Source: Verrucomicrobiota bacterium
GTDB lineage: Bacteria; Verrucomicrobiota; Verrucomicrobiia; Limisphaerales; UBA1096
Assembly: GCA_015658765.1 (NCBI GenBank)
Contig: DQOE01000376.1
Coordinates: 1 to 5,414, forward strand
Direction: 5' to 3'
Length of the DNA stretch: 5,414 bases
Shown: in pieces, positions 1-5,003 of the stretch
Layout of the letters: each line of letters starts with the position of its first letter
Numbering within the stretch: position 1 is the first letter of the stretch
Notes under the pieces: model-generated
Told to the model about the DNA's origin: nothing
Databases searched by the model: none
What the model saw: only the letters and a program-made list of their open reading frames with translations
Position numbers and translations under genes: made by a program

Positions 1-233
1 AATGGTTCCTTGACCTTCACCACCAGGTCGCCCTCGGCAAACAGGGCCTCGTGGTCGTCGATCAACTTGGCGCCGGCCTGCTCGTAATCGGCATCAGGAT
101 AGCCAGTGTCCTCGCCGGCGCCGCGCTCCACCAGCACCGTGTGGCCCTGCTGCACCAGTTGATAGGCGACCGATGGCAGCAGGCCGACCCGGTATTCCTG
201 TTTTTTGATCTCCTTGGGGATGGCTATTTTCAT
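1..233 (-). CDS. ald: Alanine dehydrogenase, N-terminal part (continues off the left edge)
   Basis: This is the first 77 codons of an alanine dehydrogenase, which interconverts L-alanine with pyruvate and ammonia using NAD+ in the cytoplasm. The visible part is the N-terminal half of the substrate domain. It opens MKIAIPKEIKKQEYRVGLLP, the standard family start, continues with GAGEDTGYPD, and reaches DLVVKVKEP at the window edge. Arg15 and Lys75 sit at the same numbers as the substrate-binding Arg and Lys of the well-studied mycobacterial enzyme, which supports the chosen ATG (231-233). The family is usually about 370 residues, so most of the gene lies outside. The related transhydrogenase alpha subunit is the main alternative, but the EYRVGLLP and GYPDADY stretches fit alanine dehydrogenase better. 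No Shine-Dalgarno precedes the start. The gene is divergent from the Tol-Pal operon and probably functionally unrelated to it. Confidence 0.93.
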   Translation of the reverse strand, partial: MKIAIPKEIKKQEYRVGLLPSVAYQLVQQGHTVLVERGAGEDTGYPDADYEQAGAKLIDDHEALFAEGDLVVKVKEP

Positions 234-243
234 CGAGTTGCTG

Positions 244-272
244 ATTGTATTGTGAACCAGCGGGTGACTTAA
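244..272 (-). promoter_or_regulatory. Candidate promoter of ald, nearly leaderless
   Basis: On the minus strand TACAAT (249-244, five of six matches to the -10 consensus) is preceded by a 17-base spacer and TTAAGT (272-267, a weak -35 with three of six matches). Transcription would begin near 237, leaving only about four bases before the ATG at 233. This agrees with the lack of a Shine-Dalgarno sequence. It is a motif reading only, without expression data. Confidence 0.4.
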
Positions 273-286
273 CATTTCCAACCCCG

Positions 287-302
287 CTTGGCCAAGACTT
301 GG
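287..302. promoter_or_regulatory. Palindrome copy 1, candidate operator
   Basis: The perfect 10-base palindrome CTTGGCCAAG occupies 287-296. It overlaps a second inverted repeat, CCAAG-A-CTTGG (292-302), so the half-site appears three times in 16 bases. It lies upstream of the candidate ald promoter in the divergent region. The same palindrome recurs at 348-357, with 61 bases between centres, about six helical turns. A paired repressor or activator site is plausible, but the regulator is unknown. Confidence 0.4.
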
Positions 303-337
303 GTCAAAAAAAATCATAAAAAATCGCCGGTTTGCCT

Positions 338-364
338 TTGACCAGCCCTTGGCCAAGAGATAAG
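338..364 (+). promoter_or_regulatory. Weak candidate promoter for the tol operon
   Basis: TTGACC (338-343) resembles a -35 element. GATAAG (359-364) is a partial -10 match with a short 15-base spacer. The run of As at 306-313 and 318-323 just upstream could act as an UP-like element. The spacing is poor, so the true start could lie elsewhere between 300 and 400. Confidence 0.22.
348..357. promoter_or_regulatory. Palindrome copy 2, candidate operator
   Basis: This is the second exact copy of CTTGGCCAAG; the shared match extends to 11 bases with a following A. It sits between the weak candidate -35 and -10 elements proposed for tolQ, a position where a bound protein would block transcription. 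The A-rich stretch at 306-323 lies between the two copies and could favour bending. Function is inferred from placement and symmetry only. Confidence 0.4.
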
Positions 365-408
365 GATATTGCCCCCAAGGAGTGGGTTCGTTCGCGAACA
401 CCGCAGAG

Positions 409-1140
409 ATGATTATGCTTTTACAGGCTGGGGCACCGGTGGCGGCCCCGAATGAGCTTATTTACGTGTGGACTGAGTCCACGCTGGCAGGCAAATCCAT
501 CATTGTTTTTCTGGGAGTGCTGTCGATGTTTGTCTGGTCGGTGATGTTGCAAAAAGTGCTTCAGACTCGGCAGGCGCGCAAGCTGAACAAACTGTTTGTC
601 GATGAGTTTCACCAGCACGAGGGCGTGCTTGTGATCCATGACCGCAACATCCACATTGAGGGCTGCCCGCTGTTCAACGTGTACGACAACGGCTGCAAGG
701 ATTTGCTGGGCCGGCTCAAGACCAACGGCACCGAGGGCGAGCTTGGCTCGGAGCAATACGCCACCGTCAAGTCGATGGAACACGTCAAGCGCACCATCGA
801 GAGCGACGTGGCCAAGGAGTCGCTCAAGCTCGAGAGCGGGCTGATCCAGCTTGCGAGCGCCGTGAGCGGTGCGCCGTTCGTCGGGCTGCTGGGCACGGTC
901 TGGGGGGTGATGAGCACCTTCACCAACGTCGCCATGCTGCAGACCGCCAGCCTGCCGGTGATGGCGCCGGGCGTGGCGGCGGCGCTGGGCACGACGGTGG
1001 CCGGGCTGCTGGTGGCGATCCCGTCGATGGTCGGCTACAACTGGCTGGTGCACAACCTGCGGGTGTTCACGGTCGAGCTGGACAACTTCGCGCAGGAACT
1101 GGCCTCGTGCATGGAAACCGAGTTCCTCAAGGACGAATAA
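409..1140 (+). CDS. tolQ: TolQ, MotA/TolQ/ExbB-type proton channel subunit
   Basis: This inner-membrane protein of 243 residues forms the proton channel with TolR and drives TolA. It has a first membrane helix at about residues 30-48, a long cytoplasmic loop, and two C-terminal helices at about 150-175 and 186-210. The family signature GTVWGVM lies at 162-168, with Thr163 matching the functional Thr in GTVWG of E. coli TolQ. Thr196, nine residues before Pro205 in AIPSMVGYN, matches the second channel threonine. Length agrees with TolQ (about 230). The start is uncertain: ATG 409 is taken, but GTG 382 and ATG 415 share the frame. The AAGGAG at 377-382 overlaps GTG 382 and cannot serve it, while GCAGAG at 403-408 is well placed for ATG 415. 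ExbB is the alternative name, but the tolB and pal neighbours favour TolQ. Confidence 0.93.
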   Translation: MIMLLQAGAPVAAPNELIYVWTESTLAGKSIIVFLGVLSMFVWSVMLQKVLQTRQARKLNKLFVDEFHQHEGVLVIHDRNIHIEGCPLFNVYDNGCKDLLGRLKTNGTEGELGSEQYATVKSMEHVKRTIESDVAKESLKLESGLIQLASAVSGAPFVGLLGTVWGVMSTFTNVAMLQTASLPVMAPGVAAALGTTVAGLLVAIPSMVGYNWLVHNLRVFTVELDNFAQELASCMETEFLKDE

Positions 1141-1145
1141 ACGGC

Positions 1146-1466
1146 ATGCCCTCGAAAAATTTAGTGCAGGGAGAAAAAGGGTTGCTCTGCCCGAAGTGCA
1201 GCCACCTGAACCCCGGCGACCTCAAGCAGTGCGAGTACTGCAACTCGCAACTTTTCGTCAAGTGCAAGAAATGCGGGGCCAAGGTGCAGCGGGTGATCTC
1301 CAAATGCCCGGAGTGCCATCACCGGATGCACAAGAGCCCGTTCGGGAAACTCAAGCGGCGGCTGTTCCGCAAATCGCAAAAGCTCACGCTTGCCCAGGCG
1401 GCGATCATGATGATCGTGGCGTACGGCGCGTACAAGGTGATCACGATGGCAGCGAGTAAATTTTAG
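1146..1466 (+). CDS. Small double zinc-ribbon membrane protein between tolQ and tolR
   Basis: This 106-residue protein has an unknown role. Four CxxC pairs (Cys15/18, 29/32, 40/43, 54/57) form two ribbons with the same internal spacing: ten residues between the pairs in each. A basic stretch (KLKRRLFRK, 68-76) precedes one hydrophobic helix at about 82-103, and only a few residues follow. By the positive-inside rule the ribbons face the cytoplasm and the protein is tail-anchored in the inner membrane. It starts 5 bases after tolQ stops and ends 6 bases before tolR, so it is almost certainly co-transcribed. ATG 1146 is preferred over ATG 1107, which would overlap the end of tolQ and add a sequence without domain character. 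No Shine-Dalgarno is visible. The ribbons should bind two zinc ions. A role in assembling or regulating the TolQR motor is inferred from position only; nucleic-acid binding is also possible. Confidence 0.85.
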   Translation: MPSKNLVQGEKGLLCPKCSHLNPGDLKQCEYCNSQLFVKCKKCGAKVQRVISKCPECHHRMHKSPFGKLKRRLFRKSQKLTLAQAAIMMIVAYGAYKVITMAASKF

Positions 1467-1472
1467 TTCGTC

Positions 1473-1883
1473 ATGCGCCGGTTCTCACAACGCAACCCGC
1501 TGGTCACGCTGAGCGACCTCAACGTCACGCCGCTCATCGACCTGGCATTCGTGTTGCTGGTTATTTTCATGATCACCACGCCGCTGCTCGAGCAGGGCTT
1601 GTCGCTCGACCTCCCCGGCGGCGGACAGCCGGACAGGCCGCTGGACAGGAACGACATTCGCACCGTCGAGGTGGATCAGTCGGGCGGCTACATGCTCGAC
1701 AACGAGTCGTTGTCGCTCGGGCAGATTGAACAAAAACTGGTTGCGGATCATCAAAACAATCCGAATATTTTGGTGTACATCCGGGCGGATCACCGTGGGA
1801 CGTACGGCGCAGTCGCCGCGGTGCTGAACCGCTGCGAGCAAAACGGCATCACGCGGGTTTCCCTGCGGACAGAGCCGGAATAA
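1473..1883 (+). CDS. tolR: TolR, ExbD/TolR-type proton channel subunit
   Basis: This 136-residue protein is the partner of TolQ in the proton channel. A short cytoplasmic N-terminus leads to a single membrane helix at about 20-40 with the signature NVTPLIDLAFVLLVIFMIT. Asp23 is the proton-carrying aspartate and has the same number as in E. coli TolR, which supports the ATG at 1473. The rest is a periplasmic domain that contains YIRADHRGTYGAVAAVLNRC, the typical ExbD/TolR stretch (DxxxxY followed by a helix). Length is close to E. coli TolR (142). It begins 6 bases after the zinc-ribbon gene and ends 17 bases before the tolA-type gene. ExbD is the alternative name, and operon context decides for TolR. 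Confidence 0.92.
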   Translation: MRRFSQRNPLVTLSDLNVTPLIDLAFVLLVIFMITTPLLEQGLSLDLPGGGQPDRPLDRNDIRTVEVDQSGGYMLDNESLSLGQIEQKLVADHQNNPNILVYIRADHRGTYGAVAAVLNRCEQNGITRVSLRTEPE

Positions 1884-1885
1884 GC

Positions 1886-1892
1886 AAGGAGG
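1886..1892 (+). promoter_or_regulatory. Strong Shine-Dalgarno of tolA
   Basis: AAGGAGG lies 8 bases before the ATG at 1901. It is the only clear ribosome binding site of this strength among the genes here and fixes the start of the tolA-type gene. Confidence 0.8.
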
Positions 1893-1900
1893 CAGGAAGA

Positions 1901-2671
1901 ATGGGCAGGTTAAAACGCAGTTGCGTGGTTGGGTCAGTCGTGTTTCACGCGCTGATTCTAGCCATGCTCGTGCTTGGCCCGATGCTCCTGGCCAAGCGTG
2001 AGGAGAAGGTGCGGGTGATCGATTTGGTTCCGTCGGAAGTGATCGACAAGCTGCTCGCCCCGGCCGCCCCGGTGGCTCCCCCGCCAGCCCCTGCGCCGCC
2101 CAAACCCAAGCAGCCCGAACCAAAAAAAGTCCAGCCCAAGCCGAAACCAAAACCAAAGCCCATCCCTCCCAAGCTGGAAAAAATCACTCCGAAACCCAAG
2201 CCGAAACCAAAACCAAAGCCCATCCCCCTCAAGCCGAAAATAAAGGTCAACCTCAACTCGAATGTCCGGAAACCGGATGCTCAAAAAAAAGAGTCGCAAA
2301 AGGAAGCGGCCAAACGGCAGGCAGCGCTCAACAAGCTCCAAATCAAGCTCTCCGGCCGCACGTCGGTGAACGTCCCGCTTGGCCGGTATGCCTCGGCCAA
2401 TTACGAGTCGCTCATCCGCCGCAAATACATGGACGCCACCATCCACCCCGGCGCAATCAGCGGCGATCCGGTCGTGAAAGTGCGCCTGGTCATCGCCCGA
2501 AACGGCAGGATCCTCTCGGCCCGGGTCACGGGCAAATCCGGCGTGGCGAGTTGGGATCGCTCGGTGCAAAAGGCGCTCGACCGCGTGAAGTTCATCAAGC
2601 CGTTCCCCGAGTCGATGAAAGGCTCGCAACAGACCTTCAACCTAAATTTTAACTCAAGAAGTTTTTCATGA
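1901..2671 (+). CDS. tolA: TolA/TonB-type energy-transducing protein with Pro-Lys spacer
   Basis: This 256-residue inner-membrane-anchored protein would carry force from TolQR across the periplasm to TolB and Pal. The N-terminal helix spans about residues 8-30 and carries the SxxxH motif (Ser12, His16) shared by TolA and TonB for contact with the proton channel. Residues 53-116 form a spacer rich in Pro, Ala and Lys with runs of alternating Pro-Lys, encoded by a 32-base exact repeat at 60-base spacing. A basic linker follows. The last 100 residues have a TonB/TolA C-terminal fold pattern: VKVRLVIARNGRILSARV, then WDRSVQKALDRVKF and a Pro-Phe-Pro. The Pro-Lys spacer is more TonB-like than the Ala-rich coiled coil of E. 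coli TolA. Placement between tolR and tolB makes TolA function the best reading. Its stop overlaps the tolB start (ATGA). Confidence 0.87.
   Translation: MGRLKRSCVVGSVVFHALILAMLVLGPMLLAKREEKVRVIDLVPSEVIDKLLAPAAPVAPPPAPAPPKPKQPEPKKVQPKPKPKPKPIPPKLEKITPKPKPKPKPKPIPLKPKIKVNLNSNVRKPDAQKKESQKEAAKRQAALNKLQIKLSGRTSVNVPLGRYASANYESLIRRKYMDATIHPGAISGDPVVKVRLVIARNGRILSARVTGKSGVASWDRSVQKALDRVKFIKPFPESMKGSQQTFNLNFNSRSFS
2135..2166 (+). repeat. Direct repeat copy 1 in the tolA Pro-Lys spacer
   Basis: This 32-base stretch recurs exactly 60 bases downstream (2195-2226), so the copies are 20 codons apart and in frame. It encodes residues 79-88 of the tolA product, an alternating Pro-Lys run ending in Ile. 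Duplication by replication slippage would lengthen the spacer without breaking the frame. Confidence 0.85.
2195..2226 (+). repeat. Direct repeat copy 2 in the tolA Pro-Lys spacer
   Basis: This is the exact second copy of 2135-2166 and encodes residues 99-108 of the tolA product. The flanking bases differ at both ends, which limits the identity to 32 bases. Confidence 0.85.
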
Positions 2672-3849
2672 AGAAAGCAACCCTCATCCAATTCCCTGTT
2701 TTAGCCGGCCTGTTTTTGGCCGGTCTCGCACTTGGCCAGGCGCAGCGCTCAATCGATGTCGATGTGTTTGACGCCGGCGAGGTCAAGGCCATCCCGGTGA
2801 CTCTCGAGGGCTTCACCGGCGAAACATTGGCCCTGCTGAAGTTCGATCTGTTCGTGCAGGGCTTCGAGTTCGTGGACAAAGCCAAGGCGCAGTTCACCAT
2901 CAAGGGCAGCAACGCCGGCAGCATCAACGGCGCGGTGTACGACCATGTGAAGCGCGGGTTCATCCTGAACAAGCGATATCAGGGAGGCAGCCTGCGGCGG
3001 CAGGCGCACACGTTCGCGAACAACGCTGTTGAGGCCATCACCGGCTCTCCCGGCATTGGCCTGACCAAGATCGCCTTCCGGCAGTTCCACGGGCGCGACA
3101 CCGAGATTCACGTCGCCGACTTTGACGGGCATAACTCCAAGCGCTTGACCCACGACAACTCCATCGCCGCTGGGCCGGAATGGACTCCGAATAATGACTC
3201 ACTCTTTTACTACTCCTACCGCCGGCACAACCCCGACATTTACTCGCACAACGTCCATACCGGTGTGCGCCGCATCGTCGCCCGTTATTCCGGCTCGAAC
3301 ATCAGCCCGGCGGTGTCGCCGGATGGACGCCGTGTGGCGATGGTGCTCAGCAAGGCCGGCAGCCCGGATATTTGGGCGGCCAGCGCCGACGGCACCGGCC
3401 TGCGTCGGCTCACCACCACCAAGGAGGCGGAGTCGTCGCCCTGCTGGTCGCCGGACGGACGCTGGATTTGCTTCGTCTCCCGGGCCAGTGGTCGCACGGC
3501 TTTGTACAAAATACCGGCAAATGGCGGGGCCATGTCGCGAATCCGCACGGTCGGTGCCTTTAATGCCACCGAGCCGGATTGGTCGCCCGACGGCAAAGCG
3601 ATCGTCTTCACCACCATGCGGGGGGGCGGGGTGTTCGAGATATGCATCGTCCCGCCCGGCGGCGGAAACGTGGAAGTCCTCGCCACCGGGGAGGACCCCT
3701 CGTGGGCGCCCAACTCACGCACGCTCATGTTTACCAGCCGCTCCCGTGGAAAACGTGTTTTATCGGTACTTGACGTGCCTACCAAACGAGTCAAGACTCT
3801 GCCGCGCAGCTTTCCGGGCAACTGTACCCAAGCGGCTTGGAGCAAATGA
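2668..3849 (+). CDS. tolB: TolB, periplasmic beta-propeller of the Tol-Pal system
   Basis: This is a periplasmic protein of 393 residues (E. coli TolB has 430). A Sec signal peptide fills about residues 1-25: basic MKK, a hydrophobic core, and a likely cut after LGQA. A TolB N-terminal domain follows (about 27-130), then a six-bladed propeller made of WD40-like repeats. The blade motif is visible as PEWTPNND, AVSPDGRRVA (from about 215), WSPDGRW (260), WSPDGK (305) and WAPNSR (346), with a final AAWSK at the C-terminus. The protein binds Pal and takes part in envelope constriction at division. The start ATG 2668 overlaps the tolA stop as ATGA, indicating translational coupling. Pal follows after 25 bases. 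Confidence 0.95.
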   Translation: MKKATLIQFPVLAGLFLAGLALGQAQRSIDVDVFDAGEVKAIPVTLEGFTGETLALLKFDLFVQGFEFVDKAKAQFTIKGSNAGSINGAVYDHVKRGFILNKRYQGGSLRRQAHTFANNAVEAITGSPGIGLTKIAFRQFHGRDTEIHVADFDGHNSKRLTHDNSIAAGPEWTPNNDSLFYYSYRRHNPDIYSHNVHTGVRRIVARYSGSNISPAVSPDGRRVAMVLSKAGSPDIWAASADGTGLRRLTTTKEAESSPCWSPDGRWICFVSRASGRTALYKIPANGGAMSRIRTVGAFNATEPDWSPDGKAIVFTTMRGGGVFEICIVPPGGGNVEVLATGEDPSWAPNSRTLMFTSRSRGKRVLSVLDVPTKRVKTLPRSFPGNCTQAAWSK

Positions 3850-3874
3850 AGCAAGGCAGCTAACCTCAAAAACC

Positions 3875-4480
3875 ATGACTATAGCGAAACAAGTTGGTTT
3901 AATTCTGGTAGCCCTCATGGCAGCCACCTCGGCCGGGTGCAAAACCAAGCCCAAGAACATCACCCCCATCCCCGGCGGAAACGCCAGCGTGGCGGGTGCA
4001 GGGGGTCTTATCGGCCGGGACACCAGCGGCTCCCTTGGCAGCGGCGGGGATGTCGTCACGGTTGATCAATCCGGCAACATCGGCCTGTCAGGTCTCGAGG
4101 AGTTTGAGGACATGCTGATGGATCGCGAAGCCTTGGCGGCCCAAACCGTTTACTTTGAGGTGGATCGCTCTGAAATCCACCCGGACGACCTTGGCAAGGT
4201 GGAGGCGGTCGCCGGCATCTTGGCACAAGACGCACAGAACAAGGTGATGATCGAGGGTCACTGCGACGAGCGCGGCACCGAGGAATACAATCGCGCCCTG
4301 GGCGAGCGCCGGGCATTGAGCGTCCGCGACGCGCTGGTTGGCTTGGGAGTGAGCGCCGACCGGGTGCGCACGATGAGCCTGGGCGAGGATCGACCCGCCG
4401 ACACGGGCCTCGATGACGCCGCCTTCGCCCGCAATCGCCGCGGGGAATTCGTGCTGCTCAAGCCCAAGCCGGGCAACTGA
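3875..4480 (+). CDS. pal: Pal, peptidoglycan-associated outer-membrane lipoprotein
   Basis: This 201-residue lipoprotein anchors the outer membrane to peptidoglycan and interacts with TolB. A signal peptide with a relaxed lipobox (TSAGC) makes Cys22 the lipidated residue. A Gly/Ser-rich linker of about 70 residues follows. The OmpA-like domain covers about 90-196, with TVYFEVDRSEI, EGHCDERGTEEYN and GERRALSVRDAL. Asp131 and Arg146 fall in the conserved stretch that holds diaminopimelate of peptidoglycan, and NRRGEF marks the end of the domain. The same frame stays open a long way upstream over tolB, but the signal peptide fixes the start at ATG 3875. No clear Shine-Dalgarno is present. It is probably the last gene of the tol operon. 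Confidence 0.95.
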   Translation: MTIAKQVGLILVALMAATSAGCKTKPKNITPIPGGNASVAGAGGLIGRDTSGSLGSGGDVVTVDQSGNIGLSGLEEFEDMLMDREALAAQTVYFEVDRSEIHPDDLGKVEAVAGILAQDAQNKVMIEGHCDERGTEEYNRALGERRALSVRDALVGLGVSADRVRTMSLGEDRPADTGLDDAAFARNRRGEFVLLKPKPGN

Positions 4481-4487
4481 TTTTTTG

Positions 4488-4520
4488 AGGGCCGGCGTTC
4501 CGCCTTGGAGTTGGCCCTTT
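4488..4520 (+). terminator. Weak hairpin after pal, possible terminator
   Basis: AGGGCC (4488-4493) pairs with GGCCCT (4513-4518). An inner GGCG/CGCC stem (4494-4497 with 4501-4504) leaves an 8-base bulge, and only three Ts follow. A second small stem, AGGC/GCCT (4536-4539 with 4551-4554), is followed by four Ts but ends just 8 bases before the tatA start. Neither is a strong intrinsic terminator, so read-through from pal into tatA is possible. Confidence 0.25.
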
Positions 4521-4566
4521 ACATTCCGCAAAAACAGGCTAGGTTGACGGGCCTTTTTGACAAATT

Positions 4567-4833
4567 ATGACGACTTATCTGAATTTAGCTTTTTCACCTG
4601 GGATGCCCGAAATCCTCTTGGTTTTGGCTGTAATCCTGATTTTTTTCGGGGCAAAGAAACTGCCCGAACTGGCCAAGGGCATGGGACAGGGCATCAAGGA
4701 ATTCAAGAAAGCCACGCGCGACGCCACCGACGAGATGGAACGCGCGATGGATGACCCCCCCGCTTACACCCCCCCGCCCACCCCTAAAATCTCCGAGCAA
4801 GCCAGCGGCGATGAGCCTAAAAAAGACGCCTGA
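4567..4833 (+). CDS. tatA: TatA/TatE, twin-arginine translocase pore-forming subunit
   Basis: This 88-residue membrane protein assembles with TatC to move folded proteins with twin-arginine signals across the inner membrane. A single N-terminal helix at about 14-27 is followed by the hinge [11 protein letters not shown] (27-37). An amphipathic helix with GIKEFKKA comes next, then an acidic, Pro-rich, Lys-containing tail. Length matches TatA (about 60-90). The polar residue at the helix start is Glu15, a TatB-like feature, but the short tail and FGAKKLPEL fit TatA. The start is the ATG at 4567. There is no Shine-Dalgarno, and an internal ATG at 4603 would remove part of the pre-helix segment. 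It lies 86 bases after pal on the same strand. Confidence 0.92.
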   Translation: MTTYLNLAFSPGMPEILLVLAVILIFFGAKKLPELAKGMGQGIKEFKKATRDATDEMERAMDDPPAYTPPPTPKISEQASGDEPKKDA

Positions 4834-4867
4834 TCTGCTGGCGTTGAAAGCGACTTGGGTTTGAACG

Positions 4868-4936
4868 ATGTCCACGGAACCCGACGGGCCTCCGGAGCCG
4901 GGTCAATCCACTCCCGACAGCCAAGCCAAAGCGTAA
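4868..4936 (+). CDS. 22-codon ORF, probable displaced N-terminus of the following gene
   Basis: The only ATG between tatA and the long frame downstream, up to the ATG at 5391, starts this short ORF. It encodes 22 residues (opening MSTEPDGPPEPGQSTPDS) with GC-rich third positions typical of coding sequence here. It stops at TAA 4934-4936. The lysine-rich frame is offset by +1 and has no ATG of its own until 5391; above this stop it is open only back to 4848 and reads like an unselected frame. One extra or missing base between about 4900 and 4930 would join the two into one protein. Alternatively the ORF is a real leader coupled to GTG 4941, 4 bases after its stop. Confidence 0.4.
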   Translation: MSTEPDGPPEPGQSTPDSQAKA

Positions 4937-5003
4937 AGCTGTGAAGAAGAAGGCAGCCAAGAAGAAGGCAGCTCCTGGGCGCAAAGCTGTGAAGAAGAAG
5001 GCA
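4931..5003 (+). repeat. 73-base direct repeat, copy 1 (Lys-rich coding)
   Basis: This stretch is identical to 5012-5084, an offset of 81 bases or 27 codons. It covers one 48-base unit (16 residues) plus most of a shorter 33-base unit (11 residues). All unit lengths are multiples of three, so copy-number change keeps the frame. Confidence 0.9.

Noticed and set aside
421..1053. Long minus-strand open frame opposite tolQ
   Set aside because: It is a mirror of the GC-rich tolQ codons with His/Arg/Gln-rich low-quality sequence and no domain motif.
1485..2156. Minus-strand open frame opposite tolR and the start of tolA
   Set aside because: It crosses two convincing plus-strand genes and shows no recognisable protein pattern.
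2283..2290. Run of eight As in tolA as a possible slippage site
   Set aside because: The tolA frame continues intact to a normal TonB/TolA C-terminus, and no stop or alternative product next to the run suggests programmed slippage.
3194..3874. Long open stretch upstream of pal in the pal frame, overlapping tolB
   Set aside because: It lies over the well-supported TolB propeller in another frame, is Arg/Pro/Ser-rich as expected of an out-of-frame GC-rich read, and pal has its own signal peptide at 3875.
4462..4486. GCCC/GGGC stem at the end of pal followed by six Ts as a terminator
   Set aside because: The stem is only four base pairs and six bases separate it from the T run, so it does not meet the usual form of an intrinsic terminator.
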